Of a stretch of DNA of 58,858 nucleotides, positions 1-8,817 are shown piece by piece. A program made the translations under genes and the position numbers. The notes below the pieces were generated by a model that saw only the letters and a list, made by a program, of their open reading frames with translations, ran no database searches and was not told the origin of the DNA. How positions within the stretch are numbered: position 1 is the stretch's first letter; every line of letters begins with the position of its first letter. The DNA lies in assembly GCA_016212695.1 (NCBI GenBank), contig JACREX010000147.1, positions 1 through 58,858 of the forward strand. Direction: 5' to 3'. Origin of the DNA: Bacteroidia bacterium. Its GTDB lineage: Bacteria > Bacteroidota > Bacteroidia > Bacteroidales > GWF2-35-48.

Positions 1-132
1 AAGGAACTGTTTGCGGTGGTTCGAGTTTTATGGTCTTTGTGCCGGATTTAGTCTGGATTACAACAGGTGTTACTCCAGTTTTGGGAATTGTAAAGATTCG
101 GGGCTTTGGGCAGGTGTCTGTGATTATGGTTT

Positions 133-254
133 TTGGGAGTTGGTTCTTGGGACTTGGTTCTTGGTTCTTGGCGCTTGGTTCTTGGCTCTTGGTTCTTGGT
201 TCACTTCGACTGCGCTCAGTGCATGCTTGGGACTTGGTGCTTGGTTCTTGGTTA
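133..254. repeat. Heptad array TTGGNNC interrupted by a 24-nt insert
   Basis: Consecutive 7-mers 133-202 and 227-254; insert ACTTCGACTGCGCTCAGTGCATGC at 203-226. Confidence 0.9.
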
Positions 255-496
255 GGATTATTGGTGCATTGAATGAAGAGGAAAGATAAAAGGAAAAAGG
301 AGAAAGATAAAAAGAAAAACAATATCGAGTGTCGAAGTGAAAAGCGCCGATGGGATATATGAGTTGCCCCGTCCTGAATTGCCCTGCCCTTTAGGGCGGG
401 GTACCAAAGCGCAGCCTCTCTGTATCGGCGCTGCACGCTGGAATGCAACCATGAAACACCCCTGCTCAATGCAGCGCAAAGGGAAAAGGGTAAAAT

Positions 497-531
497 GAAT
501 AACGAATATCGAATATCGAATAACGAATGCG
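497..531. repeat. Heptad array GAATAAC GAATATC GAATATC GAATAAC GAATGCG
   Basis: Five consecutive 7-mers; directly followed by ATGCATTGAGCCTGTCGAAATG. Confidence 0.85.
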
Positions 532-683
532 ATGCATTGAGCCTGTCGAAATGTAGAAGTATTTTATAGTTGTTCATGACCGTAAATTTTTATTTGAAAA
601 TTGGTTTTAAAGATAGAGATTTAAATATAAAAAAAAAACAGAGCGAATAATATTTAACATTAATATATTTTTAAATTAAATAC

Positions 684-807
684 ATGAGTCCACTCTGAAA
701 AGTCCGATATTTGGGAATGATGGAAAAATGGAATATCGGGAAAGCCCATAATTCCAACATTCCATTATTCCAATTCATAAAAAAATTACTTTTCGGAGCA
801 GGCTCAT
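684..807. repeat. MITE-like element: 20-bp imperfect TIRs around an octad-iterated palindrome
   Basis: TIRs ATGAGTCCACTCTGAAAAGT / ACTTTTCGGAGCAGGCTCAT (16/20); core GGGAATGA TGGAAAAA TGGAATAT CGGGAAAG | CCCATAAT TCCAACAT TCCATTAT TCCAATTC. Confidence 0.75.
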
Positions 808-1069
808 ACATCGTATATTTGCAGAATAAATGAACAGTTCAATATTAACATTAAATTAAAATAAAATGGCAGGACTAACTTATGCACAAAAGTTCTCATT
901 TGTAGAGACCATAACAGAAATCTTATCGCAAAACAAGCTTTTGTAACAGTCCAGCAACCATTTGGACTTGTCCGGCAAGTGTTTGTACTTGTCCGGCAAG
1001 TGTTTGGTGAGGAAAGGAAGGTTTTGGGCTTGGAAAAATTCTCAAAGTGAAATATTGCAGCTAATTTTT

Positions 1070-2428
1070 TTATTTAAACAGGCGGAAAATATCATTCCCG
1101 ATCACAAGCGCCATGAGCGTTAATAAAATAACCATACCGGCGATCTGAACCCGTTCCATAAATTTATCGGAAAACTTTCGCCGGGTAATTGCCTCGATGG
1201 TTAAAAAAATCACGTGCCCGCCATCCAATGCGGGAATGGGCAATATATTCATGAAAGCAAGAATCATTGACAGCAGCCCCGTAATAGACCAGAATTTTCT
1301 CCAGTCCCACTTACTGCCATAGATCTTTGCAATCCCGATAGGACCCTGAATTGACTCGGATACTTTCTCTTTGCCCTGAAATATTTTCTTCAGGCCTTTT
1401 GCATTGGCAACAAGGGTTTCAAAGGCGTCGGCATATCCGAATTTAAGAGCGCTGAAAAACGTATATGACTTTAGCGGATAGGGAGGCTTTGTGGGCGCTA
1501 TACCAATCATTCCAACAGAATCTACATTAATATATAATTTTACAAATTGCTTATTCCTTTCAATAGTCATGCATACGGATTTCCCTGCGTTTTCAACTAA
1601 AATTTCCCTGAAATGGCCAAAGCTTTCTATTAAGGTTTTGTCCACATAAATAAATTTATCTCCCTTTTTAATCTGCGCCAGGTACGCAGGAGTTATGATC
1701 CGCTGTTTGCGAGCTATTCGTTCCGGATAATCTTCATAAACCAATAATACGCTGTCTACGGAAAAGCTATAATTATCAAAATCTATAAATGAGCCTTTAT
1801 ATTTTTTCATCACCATCCTGTAAAGAGTGTCCGGAACAATGATGCCCGTGCGAAGGCCTTTTCTTTCGATGGTCACGGTTGCCCCAAAAAGAACTCTTGT
1901 TGATACGATATCTTCGAATCGTTCAATTTTTTTTCCATTAATCGTTATAATCTTATCGCCTGGCTGAAACCCGATTTTCCGCGCCTGTTCATATGCATAA
2001 ATCCCGTCTTTAACCGATTCGTTGGGTAAATACTGTTTAGTGTAAAACAGCAGTATGCAGGAATAAATAATAACACCCAGTATTACATTCATCAGCACTC
2101 CGCTCACCATCACAATAAGCCGCTGCCAGGCGGGGCGTGAACGGAATTCCCAGGGTTGCGGGGGTTTTTTCAACGCTTCGGTATCCATGGATTCATCAAT
2201 CATCCCGGCAATCTTTACATACCCGCCCAGCGGGAGCCAGCCAATGCCATAATCTGTGTTTCCTTTTTTAATACTGAAAAATTTAAAACCCCATGCATCG
2301 AAAAAAAGATAAAACTTTTCTACCCTGATACCAAAAGCCCGCGCCGCCATATAGTGACCCAGTTCGTGCAATATAACCAATATGGATAATCCCAGTATCA
2401 ACTGGGCTGCCATTACTAATCCGTTCAT
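1070..2428 (-). CDS. rseP: RseP-like site-2 zinc metalloprotease (M50 family) with PDZ region
   Basis: 452 aa; HELGH motif near the N-terminus, NILPIPALDGGH near the C-terminus, membrane segments. Confidence 0.93.
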   Translation of the reverse strand: MNGLVMAAQLILGLSILVILHELGHYMAARAFGIRVEKFYLFFDAWGFKFFSIKKGNTDYGIGWLPLGGYVKIAGMIDESMDTEALKKPPQPWEFRSRPAWQRLIVMVSGVLMNVILGVIIYSCILLFYTKQYLPNESVKDGIYAYEQARKIGFQPGDKIITINGKKIERFEDIVSTRVLFGATVTIERKGLRTGIIVPDTLYRMVMKKYKGSFIDFDNYSFSVDSVLLVYEDYPERIARKQRIITPAYLAQIKKGDKFIYVDKTLIESFGHFREILVENAGKSVCMTIERNKQFVKLYINVDSVGMIGIAPTKPPYPLKSYTFFSALKFGYADAFETLVANAKGLKKIFQGKEKVSESIQGPIGIAKIYGSKWDWRKFWSITGLLSMILAFMNILPIPALDGGHVIFLTIEAITRRKFSDKFMERVQIAGMVILLTLMALVIGNDIFRLFK

Positions 2429-3591
2429 TAATTTACTTTGTTTTTAATTAAACTCAACGCTAATTTCCGGGCTTCATTATCCGACTCGACATAATCCTGA
2501 TACGATGGATTCTGAATATTTGATATAGTGTGCATGGTCTTTTCAATAACATCAGGTATATCGAAAAACCCAATCCTGTCTTTAAGAAATGCCTCTACTG
2601 CTATTTCATTTGCCGCATTTAAAACACATGGCATGTTTCCTCCTTTTCTCAATGCCTCGAAAGCGAGGGCAAGGTTTGGAAATTTTTTCATGTCCGGTTG
2701 TTCAAACGTAAAACTCTTATAATTCATAAAATCAAAACGGGGAAAATCAGACGTCAGCCTGTTGGGAAAACCAAGCGCATACTGAATAGGTAATTTCATA
2801 TCGGGCAGGCTCATCTGGGCTTTTATCGATCCATCCTGAAACTGAACCATAGAATGAATGATTGATTGCGGATGGATGATCACCTGTATCTGTTCCGGTT
2901 TCATATTAAAAAGCCAGCGCGCCTCTATTGCTTCTAGGCCTTTATTCATAAGCGTAGCAGAATCGATCGTTACTTTTGCGCCCATATTCCACACAGGATG
3001 TTTCAATGCGTCTTTTGAAGACACATAAAATAACTCCTCAATTGACATCTCTCTGAAGGGGCCGCCGGAAGCCGTGAGATATATTTTTTCGACCGGATTG
3101 TGATATTCGCCAACTAAGCATTGAAAAATAGCCGAATGTTCCGAATCAACCGGAAGGATTACCACCTGATTTTCAGAAACGATTTTATTAATTAATTCGC
3201 CCGCTACCACTAAGGTTTCTTTATTTGCCAGGGCAATATCCTTGCCTGCTTCAATGGCTTTTATTGCGGGAAGCAGTCCGGCATAGCCCACCATTGCCGC
3301 CAATACCATATCTATCCCGGACATACCGGCTATCCGGGCCAATGATTCCTTGCCTGCAAACACTTTGATATCGCGCTTCGACAGCGCTTCTTTAACCTCT
3401 TTATATTTTGATTCATTAGCAATAACTACCGTATTCGGATTAAATTTCAGAGCCTGCTTAATAAGCAATTCAGAATTATTATTAGCGGTCAGCGCTTCTA
3501 CTTCAAAAATATCAGAATGGCTTGCAATTACTTCTAAAGCCTGGATTCCGACAGAACCTGTAGAACCGAATATTGCAATCTTTTTCTTCAT
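2428..3591 (-). CDS. dxr: 1-deoxy-D-xylulose 5-phosphate reductoisomerase
   Basis: 387 aa; GSTGSVG nucleotide-binding motif, ALANKETLVVAG, PVDSEHSAIFQ, family-typical length. Confidence 0.97.
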   Translation of the reverse strand: MKKKIAIFGSTGSVGIQALEVIASHSDIFEVEALTANNNSELLIKQALKFNPNTVVIANESKYKEVKEALSKRDIKVFAGKESLARIAGMSGIDMVLAAMVGYAGLLPAIKAIEAGKDIALANKETLVVAGELINKIVSENQVVILPVDSEHSAIFQCLVGEYHNPVEKIYLTASGGPFREMSIEELFYVSSKDALKHPVWNMGAKVTIDSATLMNKGLEAIEARWLFNMKPEQIQVIIHPQSIIHSMVQFQDGSIKAQMSLPDMKLPIQYALGFPNRLTSDFPRFDFMNYKSFTFEQPDMKKFPNLALAFEALRKGGNMPCVLNAANEIAVEAFLKDRIGFFDIPDVIEKTMHTISNIQNPSYQDYVESDNEARKLALSLIKNKVN

Positions 3592-4457
3592 TAAAAAACT
3601 ATATAATTTTCCGGATTCAGGGGCAGTCCGTTATACCAGAGTTCAAAGTGCAGGTGCGGGCCTGTTGTCTGTTCTCCGGAATTTCCTAAAATGGCTATAG
3701 CTTCTCCCGCCCTCACATGTTCGCCCACTTCTTTCAAAAGCCTGTAATTATGTTTATATACCGATAATAAATTATTATCATGCTGTATCTGTATCACATA
3801 TCCTGTCTCTAATGTCCATTCAGCCATCACAACCGTACCATTCAGGGTGGCGCATATCACCTGGTTTTCTGCAGAAACTATATCCGTTCCGTAATGATCC
3901 TGCGACGGGCTGAAATGGTTAGACACCATTCCTTTTAAAGGAGGGAAAAACTTAAGTTTATTAATATCCGTACCCGACTTACGCACATCGCTCATAGAAA
4001 TTGTATACCGCTCTTCCTGTTCAATCTGGCTCACAAATAAAGAATCTTCTGTTGTTTTCTTAAAATTTAATTTGGAATGATCCACTTTCCCCTTTTTTGC
4101 CGTATCCCTTTCGAGCGGTACGCCGCCATTCATAATAATTTTAAGATTCTCCATATATTGTTCCTGTTGGCGGAGAAGCTGCTCAATGGAATCTGTTTTT
4201 AACGTATTCATAAGTAATGTGCGCCGCATGACAGGATCTGCATACCCGGGTATAAATTCACGTATGGGAGTAAAAATAATCAGGATGGCAACAATAGCTG
4301 CAATCAGCGTAGCTAAGAATCCCACGAGCGAAAAAAAAGACATCCTGGAAATATTCTGAACCCATACCTCTTCCAATGTACTGTAATTGTATATGGTAAT
4401 ACGATATTTCAGTTTCAGCCTGTCCCAAAATTTTCTTTTCTTTTTCGGAGCCGTCAT
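3591..4457 (-). CDS. M23 (LytM-type) metallopeptidase, membrane anchored
   Basis: 288 aa; N-terminal TM segment, HYGTD and GPHLHFELW motifs. Confidence 0.92.
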   Translation of the reverse strand: MTAPKKKRKFWDRLKLKYRITIYNYSTLEEVWVQNISRMSFFSLVGFLATLIAAIVAILIIFTPIREFIPGYADPVMRRTLLMNTLKTDSIEQLLRQQEQYMENLKIIMNGGVPLERDTAKKGKVDHSKLNFKKTTEDSLFVSQIEQEERYTISMSDVRKSGTDINKLKFFPPLKGMVSNHFSPSQDHYGTDIVSAENQVICATLNGTVVMAEWTLETGYVIQIQHDNNLLSVYKHNYRLLKEVGEHVRAGEAIAILGNSGEQTTGPHLHFELWYNGLPLNPENYIVF

Positions 4458-4530
4458 TCTATAAAATTCTGACCTTTAACTTTCTGTTTTTATACTGCAA
4501 ACGGTTACAAATTTAACTTTTATTGAACAG

Positions 4531-4637
4531 ACATTGTCAAATTGTTATATTGCTAAATTGTTATAAATCAATCATTAATAATCTATGTGATAATTAAAAT
4601 AACCATTTAACAATGTCAACAGTTTAACCATTTAAAG
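4531..4637. repeat. Octad-iterated palindrome
   Basis: Left ACATTGTC AAATTGTT ATATTGCT AAATTGTT; right ACCATTTA ACAATGTCA ACAGTTTA ACCATTTA. Confidence 0.75.
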
Positions 4638-4732
4638 TATAACTATATAAACTGACAAACCTACATGATTTTTTTGAAAAACACAAATGACAATAATCGG
4701 CCCGATGTGTCGAAAAATCTTCAAAATGCAAT

Positions 4733-4740
4733 TATATTTG
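4733..4740 (+). promoter_or_regulatory. Bacteroidota-type -7 element (TAnnTTTG) upstream of recO
   Basis: TATATTTG 20 bp before the ATG at 4760; the -33 element is not clear. Confidence 0.4.
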
Positions 4741-4759
4741 TCGTATAAACATTCCTTAT

Positions 4760-5488
4760 ATGCTTGGAAAAACCAGAGGTATTGTATTGCGTCATATAAA
4801 ATATTCCGATACTGGTATTATTGCACATATATATACTGAACAGTGGGGAAGACAGTCGTATTTTATTAAAAGGGCGCATGGTAAAAAATCAAAAATCAAA
4901 GCCAATTATTTCAGCCCGCTTTTTTTGCTCGAATTAGAGGTTTCCAATAAAACAAAAAGAGAATTACAGGTTATCACCGAAGCAAAAATTTCCGATCCCT
5001 TAACCGCTATCCCGTTTAACATAGTTAAAAGTTCGCTGGCTATTTTCATTTCTGAAGTTCTTTATAAATCCATTAAGGAAGTAACGCCAAATCCTGAACT
5101 GTTCAATTTTTTATACAATTATATACTGCTGCTCGATAAAGAAGAAAAGGGATTACAAAATTTCCATATTATTTTTCTTATGCAGTTGACAAAATACTTA
5201 GGATTTTTTCCAAACAATAACTACTCGGAAACGAATATTTTCTTTGATATGGCCGATGGCCGGTTTACCTCGCTGATGCCCAATCATTCCTATTTTTTGG
5301 GCAGGGAAACAAGTCCTTATTTTTCAAAACTTATAGATACCGCTTATAAGGAAGCGGTGAATTTTAAAATTACAAAATCATTGCGTAATGAACTTCTCTC
5401 TAAGCTAATTCTTTATTACAAGGTACATCTGATTTCTTTAAACGAAATCAAATCTTATGAAATACTGAAAGAGGTTTTCAGGAGATGA
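4760..5488 (+). CDS. recO: DNA repair protein RecO
   Basis: 242 aa; N-terminal TRGIVLRHIKYSDTGIIAHIYTEQWG typical of RecO. Confidence 0.92.
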   Translation: MLGKTRGIVLRHIKYSDTGIIAHIYTEQWGRQSYFIKRAHGKKSKIKANYFSPLFLLELEVSNKTKRELQVITEAKISDPLTAIPFNIVKSSLAIFISEVLYKSIKEVTPNPELFNFLYNYILLLDKEEKGLQNFHIIFLMQLTKYLGFFPNNNYSETNIFFDMADGRFTSLMPNHSYFLGRETSPYFSKLIDTAYKEAVNFKITKSLRNELLSKLILYYKVHLISLNEIKSYEILKEVFRR

Positions 5489-5501
5489 TAAAAAAAATTC
5501 T

Positions 5502-8500
5502 TTATTTTTTCAACAATAATTTTTCTAATGCTTCTATTCTTTTTTGCAGGTCGTCAATTATTTTTTGTTGTTCATCGCTTTTTTTCTTTTGCTTTTGTGC
5601 TTCTTTTAATAACAAAACCGATAAAAGTGGGTATTGAACGGCATCAGGAATAAGCTTTTCTGAAGCGCTTCCTTTGATTACATCTTTTTCTATTGCAAAT
5701 ACAGCAAGTTCAGGAATTGCTTCGGCTACTTCTTCGGCAATGAGGCCAAAAAAACGCTGTGTCTTGCTGTCGCTTTCATTAATACTATTATAGGATACAG
5801 GCCTTAGTTTATAAATATTTTCCGTATTAATCTCCAAATCTGTAATGTTACTTTTATATCTTTTTGAAGATGTACTTCGGAGTATCTGGCCTGTTGAAAG
5901 AACAACCATGTTGGCGGCACTGGCAGAAGTAGCCGCATAAGCTCCCTGACAAAAAAATGTAGTAACAAAAGCGTCTCCTATACTCACCTGATTGCTTGCG
6001 GTTATCGCAGCATTATAACCTAAAGCAGTGGAATTGGAATAATTTATTCCATCAAAGAAAGCATAAAACCCTAAAGCGGTATTATTGCTACCATACATGT
6101 TATTAAAAAGCGCTGCTACTCCATCTGCGGTATTGTTGTTTCCATTGATATTTGATAAAAGTGCAGCATATCCGTTGGCGGTATTGTAGTTTCCTATGGT
6201 GTTAGATTGAAGCGCATTCATTCCGTTGGCGATATTGGAGTTTCCTGTGGTGTTGGAATAAAGCGCCTGAAATCCGCTGGCGGTATTTTGGTATCCTATG
6301 GTGTTGGAAAAACCTGTCTGAAAACCAACAAATACGTTGTAGTCACCATTATTGGTATATCCTGCCTGATAACCATTAGCTACATTATAGACTCCTTCTG
6401 TGTTATAATAAAACGCCTGATAACCAATAGCTACATTATTTATTCCTCCTATGTTATTATAAAGTGCATGATAACCATTAGCTACATTATTTGTTCCTCC
6501 AGTATTAGAGTATAAGGCATAATAACCATTTGCGGAGTTGCCCATTCCTGATGTATTGGAATAACCTGCATGATCGCCAATGAACACATTGTAGTCTCCA
6601 TTATTGATATATCCTGCATAATAACCAAGAAATACATTTTGTTTACCGGTTGTATTAGAATAGCCACAGTTATCGCCAAGAAATATATTGCCTCTACCAC
6701 TTGTATTGAAATAACCGCAGTTATCTCCAATAAATATATTGCTGTAACCACTGGTGTTGGAATATCCGGCTTTGTATCCGATAAAATAATTATTATATCC
6801 TGAGGTATCGGAATAGCCAGCCTGATACCCGATAAATGAATTGTATTTCCCTGTATAATTCAGAGAACCAGAAAGGCTGTAACCGGCATCATTCCCGATA
6901 AAATTATTTGCAGGATTGATATAAAAAAAATTGTTTGTTGTAGATTTGGTGGAACTTTTACCGCTAACAGCAAAGCAACCCTTGTTTTGAGATTTTGCTC
7001 CGCCGGGGTCTTTCACCCAGAAATGCACGCTGTCTTTGTAAACAACCATAGCGGTTTGTCCATTCTGGTCTTTAATTTCAAAAATAGGAGAAGTGGCAGG
7101 AAGAGATGCATCAGCGACAATCTGTACCTTTCCCGAAGGAGTGGTGGTGCCGATACCGAGATTAACGCCATTTTGGTATATGACAGAATTATCCAAACCG
7201 GTTGCAGAAACAAATTTCGGAATATAATTAGCCGTTCCGTCAGAAGAACCTATTGCAGGAGTTTGCCATGAACCAAACCCATTGGCATCGGAAGTCAATA
7301 CTTTTCCGGCAGCTAATGTTCCGCCATCATCCATCCGGATGTTTCCTATTACATCTAAAGCCGCCTGCGGATTTGCAGTACCGATGCCAAGCATGTTCGA
7401 GGAATTGTTCCAGGAAAAGAGATTGCTGGAAGTAACCGATGATGTCCCGTTCCAGAATGTAATTTTGTTTGATGCACCGGAACCTGTAACCATGCCTGTA
7501 TGCGAGTGGTCGCTCCTTGCTGAAGTATTGGCAGAACCATTTCCATCAAAAGAAACAGCCCAGTCTGAAACAGCGGCAGAAGCGTTGTAAGCAGCGCCTG
7601 TCAATCCTGTTCCCGGAGAAAGTAATGCATGGCTGTGCGCAGGTAAATCAGCGGCAACCAATAATCTGAACGAAGGTGTTCCGGCAGTTCCATCCGGCGC
7701 TGCAAAAAATGTATTGGCAGCCTGTGATGCAAATGTTGCAGTCAATGTGCCTGATGAAATAACAGGCGAGTTGGCAATCGTAAAAACAGAAGGCATAGAT
7801 AAACCAACACTTGTTACAGTCCCTGAATTCGGCGTACTCCATGTCGGAATTGCAGAAATTCCCGCTGAGGTTAGCATTTGCCCGGATGTTCCAAGCGATA
7901 AGTCATTTATCTGCCCGCTTCCGTTTGAATAAAATAGGTTCCAGTTATTTGCCGAATGATCGCTCACAGATGTCATGGTATGCGATTGGTTATGCAATTG
8001 TGTATGTGTGTGGTTCCCTTCAGCTATCGTACTGGCTGAAGTCCCAAACTCAGCGCTGAAAACATCGCCTGTAAGAGATAATCCTGTTCCTGCGGAATAC
8101 GTAGTATTATTATCTGTTGAATTAATGGTAAAATTCGGATACGTTCCCGTTACCATTGTTGCGCCTGTGCCGTTTAAAGTAATCGCCTGATCGGGATTTG
8201 TGTTGGTAATGGTAAAATCAGGATACGTACCTGTTACAGATATTCCATTACCATTGGTTAAAGTTACAAGCTGGTTTGGCAAAGTGTTTTTAATCGTGTC
8301 GTTCGAAATACTTATCCCGATTCCCGCTTTGTAATTACCCGGCGAATACAGCGCATATGGAACAGAAAGCAACTGGTTTGTGCCCATTACCGAGTAATTA
8401 TTCCCTGCGTTAATATCTAATTCAACTTTGATGTAATAGGTATTGTTTCCCCAGTCTATCGTAGAAAAATTACCGGACGGATTTGTGCCATTACCAACTT

Positions 8501-8732
8501 CTAAGTTCACCAAACCAAAGGGATTGGTAGTTGCAGAATGTTCCTCTGAATATACAGATAAGCCTGTAGAACTTCCCTGCAGAATGTTTATCCTGAAACT
8601 CACATTCTGGTTTGGAATTATTGTACCACTGCTGTTACGCACTACGGCCTGGTAGCTGAAGGCATTAGGCGATTGTGCAAATATTGTAGCACTAATCAGC
8701 ATACTGATAAGAAAAACTAAAAACTTTTTCAT
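5502..8732 (-). CDS. Tail-fiber-like / YadA-head-repeat protein with C-terminal S74 intramolecular chaperone domain and coiled coil
   Basis: Signal peptide MKKFLVFLISMLISATIFAQ; many NxFIGYxAGYSNTSG repeats; SSKRYKSNI...FFGLIAEEVAEAIPEL S74 signature. Start moved from 8798 to the internal Met at the signal peptide. Confidence 0.88.
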   Translation of the reverse strand: MKKFLVFLISMLISATIFAQSPNAFSYQAVVRNSSGTIIPNQNVSFRINILQGSSTGLSVYSEEHSATTNPFGLVNLEVGNGTNPSGNFSTIDWGNNTYYIKVELDINAGNNYSVMGTNQLLSVPYALYSPGNYKAGIGISISNDTIKNTLPNQLVTLTNGNGISVTGTYPDFTITNTNPDQAITLNGTGATMVTGTYPNFTINSTDNNTTYSAGTGLSLTGDVFSAEFGTSASTIAEGNHTHTQLHNQSHTMTSVSDHSANNWNLFYSNGSGQINDLSLGTSGQMLTSAGISAIPTWSTPNSGTVTSVGLSMPSVFTIANSPVISSGTLTATFASQAANTFFAAPDGTAGTPSFRLLVAADLPAHSHALLSPGTGLTGAAYNASAAVSDWAVSFDGNGSANTSARSDHSHTGMVTGSGASNKITFWNGTSSVTSSNLFSWNNSSNMLGIGTANPQAALDVIGNIRMDDGGTLAAGKVLTSDANGFGSWQTPAIGSSDGTANYIPKFVSATGLDNSVIYQNGVNLGIGTTTPSGKVQIVADASLPATSPIFEIKDQNGQTAMVVYKDSVHFWVKDPGGAKSQNKGCFAVSGKSSTKSTTNNFFYINPANNFIGNDAGYSLSGSLNYTGKYNSFIGYQAGYSDTSGYNNYFIGYKAGYSNTSGYSNIFIGDNCGYFNTSGRGNIFLGDNCGYSNTTGKQNVFLGYYAGYINNGDYNVFIGDHAGYSNTSGMGNSANGYYALYSNTGGTNNVANGYHALYNNIGGINNVAIGYQAFYYNTEGVYNVANGYQAGYTNNGDYNVFVGFQTGFSNTIGYQNTASGFQALYSNTTGNSNIANGMNALQSNTIGNYNTANGYAALLSNINGNNNTADGVAALFNNMYGSNNTALGFYAFFDGINYSNSTALGYNAAITASNQVSIGDAFVTTFFCQGAYAATSASAANMVVLSTGQILRSTSSKRYKSNITDLEINTENIYKLRPVSYNSINESDSKTQRFFGLIAEEVAEAIPELAVFAIEKDVIKGSASEKLIPDAVQYPLLSVLLLKEAQKQKKKSDEQQKIIDDLQKRIEALEKLLLKK

Positions 8733-8817
8733 AATTCTAAATTTATTTGTTAATTTATTTATTTGATGATGTTCCGATGGATAATTTAATATTGGCAATC
8801 TCTGCTTTTAAATTGTC
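8714..8817. repeat. 104-bp identical direct repeat (copy 1) at the S74 paralog junction
   Basis: AAACTAAAAACTTTTTCATAATTC...CTTTTAAATTGTC identical to 11553-11656. Confidence 0.9.

Noticed and set aside
6482-6751. Minus- and plus-strand ORFs inside the S74 repeat regions (e.g. 6207-6515, 6482-6751, 12325-12621, 12625-12909)
   Set aside because: Alternate-frame shadow ORFs of the coding repeat; low-complexity, no independent signals.
5900-6900. Regularly spaced repeats that could suggest a CRISPR-like array
   Set aside because: They are in-frame coding repeats (NVFIGYxAGYSNTSG-type) of the S74 proteins; spacers are not unique and the translation explains the periodicity. The same applies to 9.4-10.0 and 12.2-13.5 kb.
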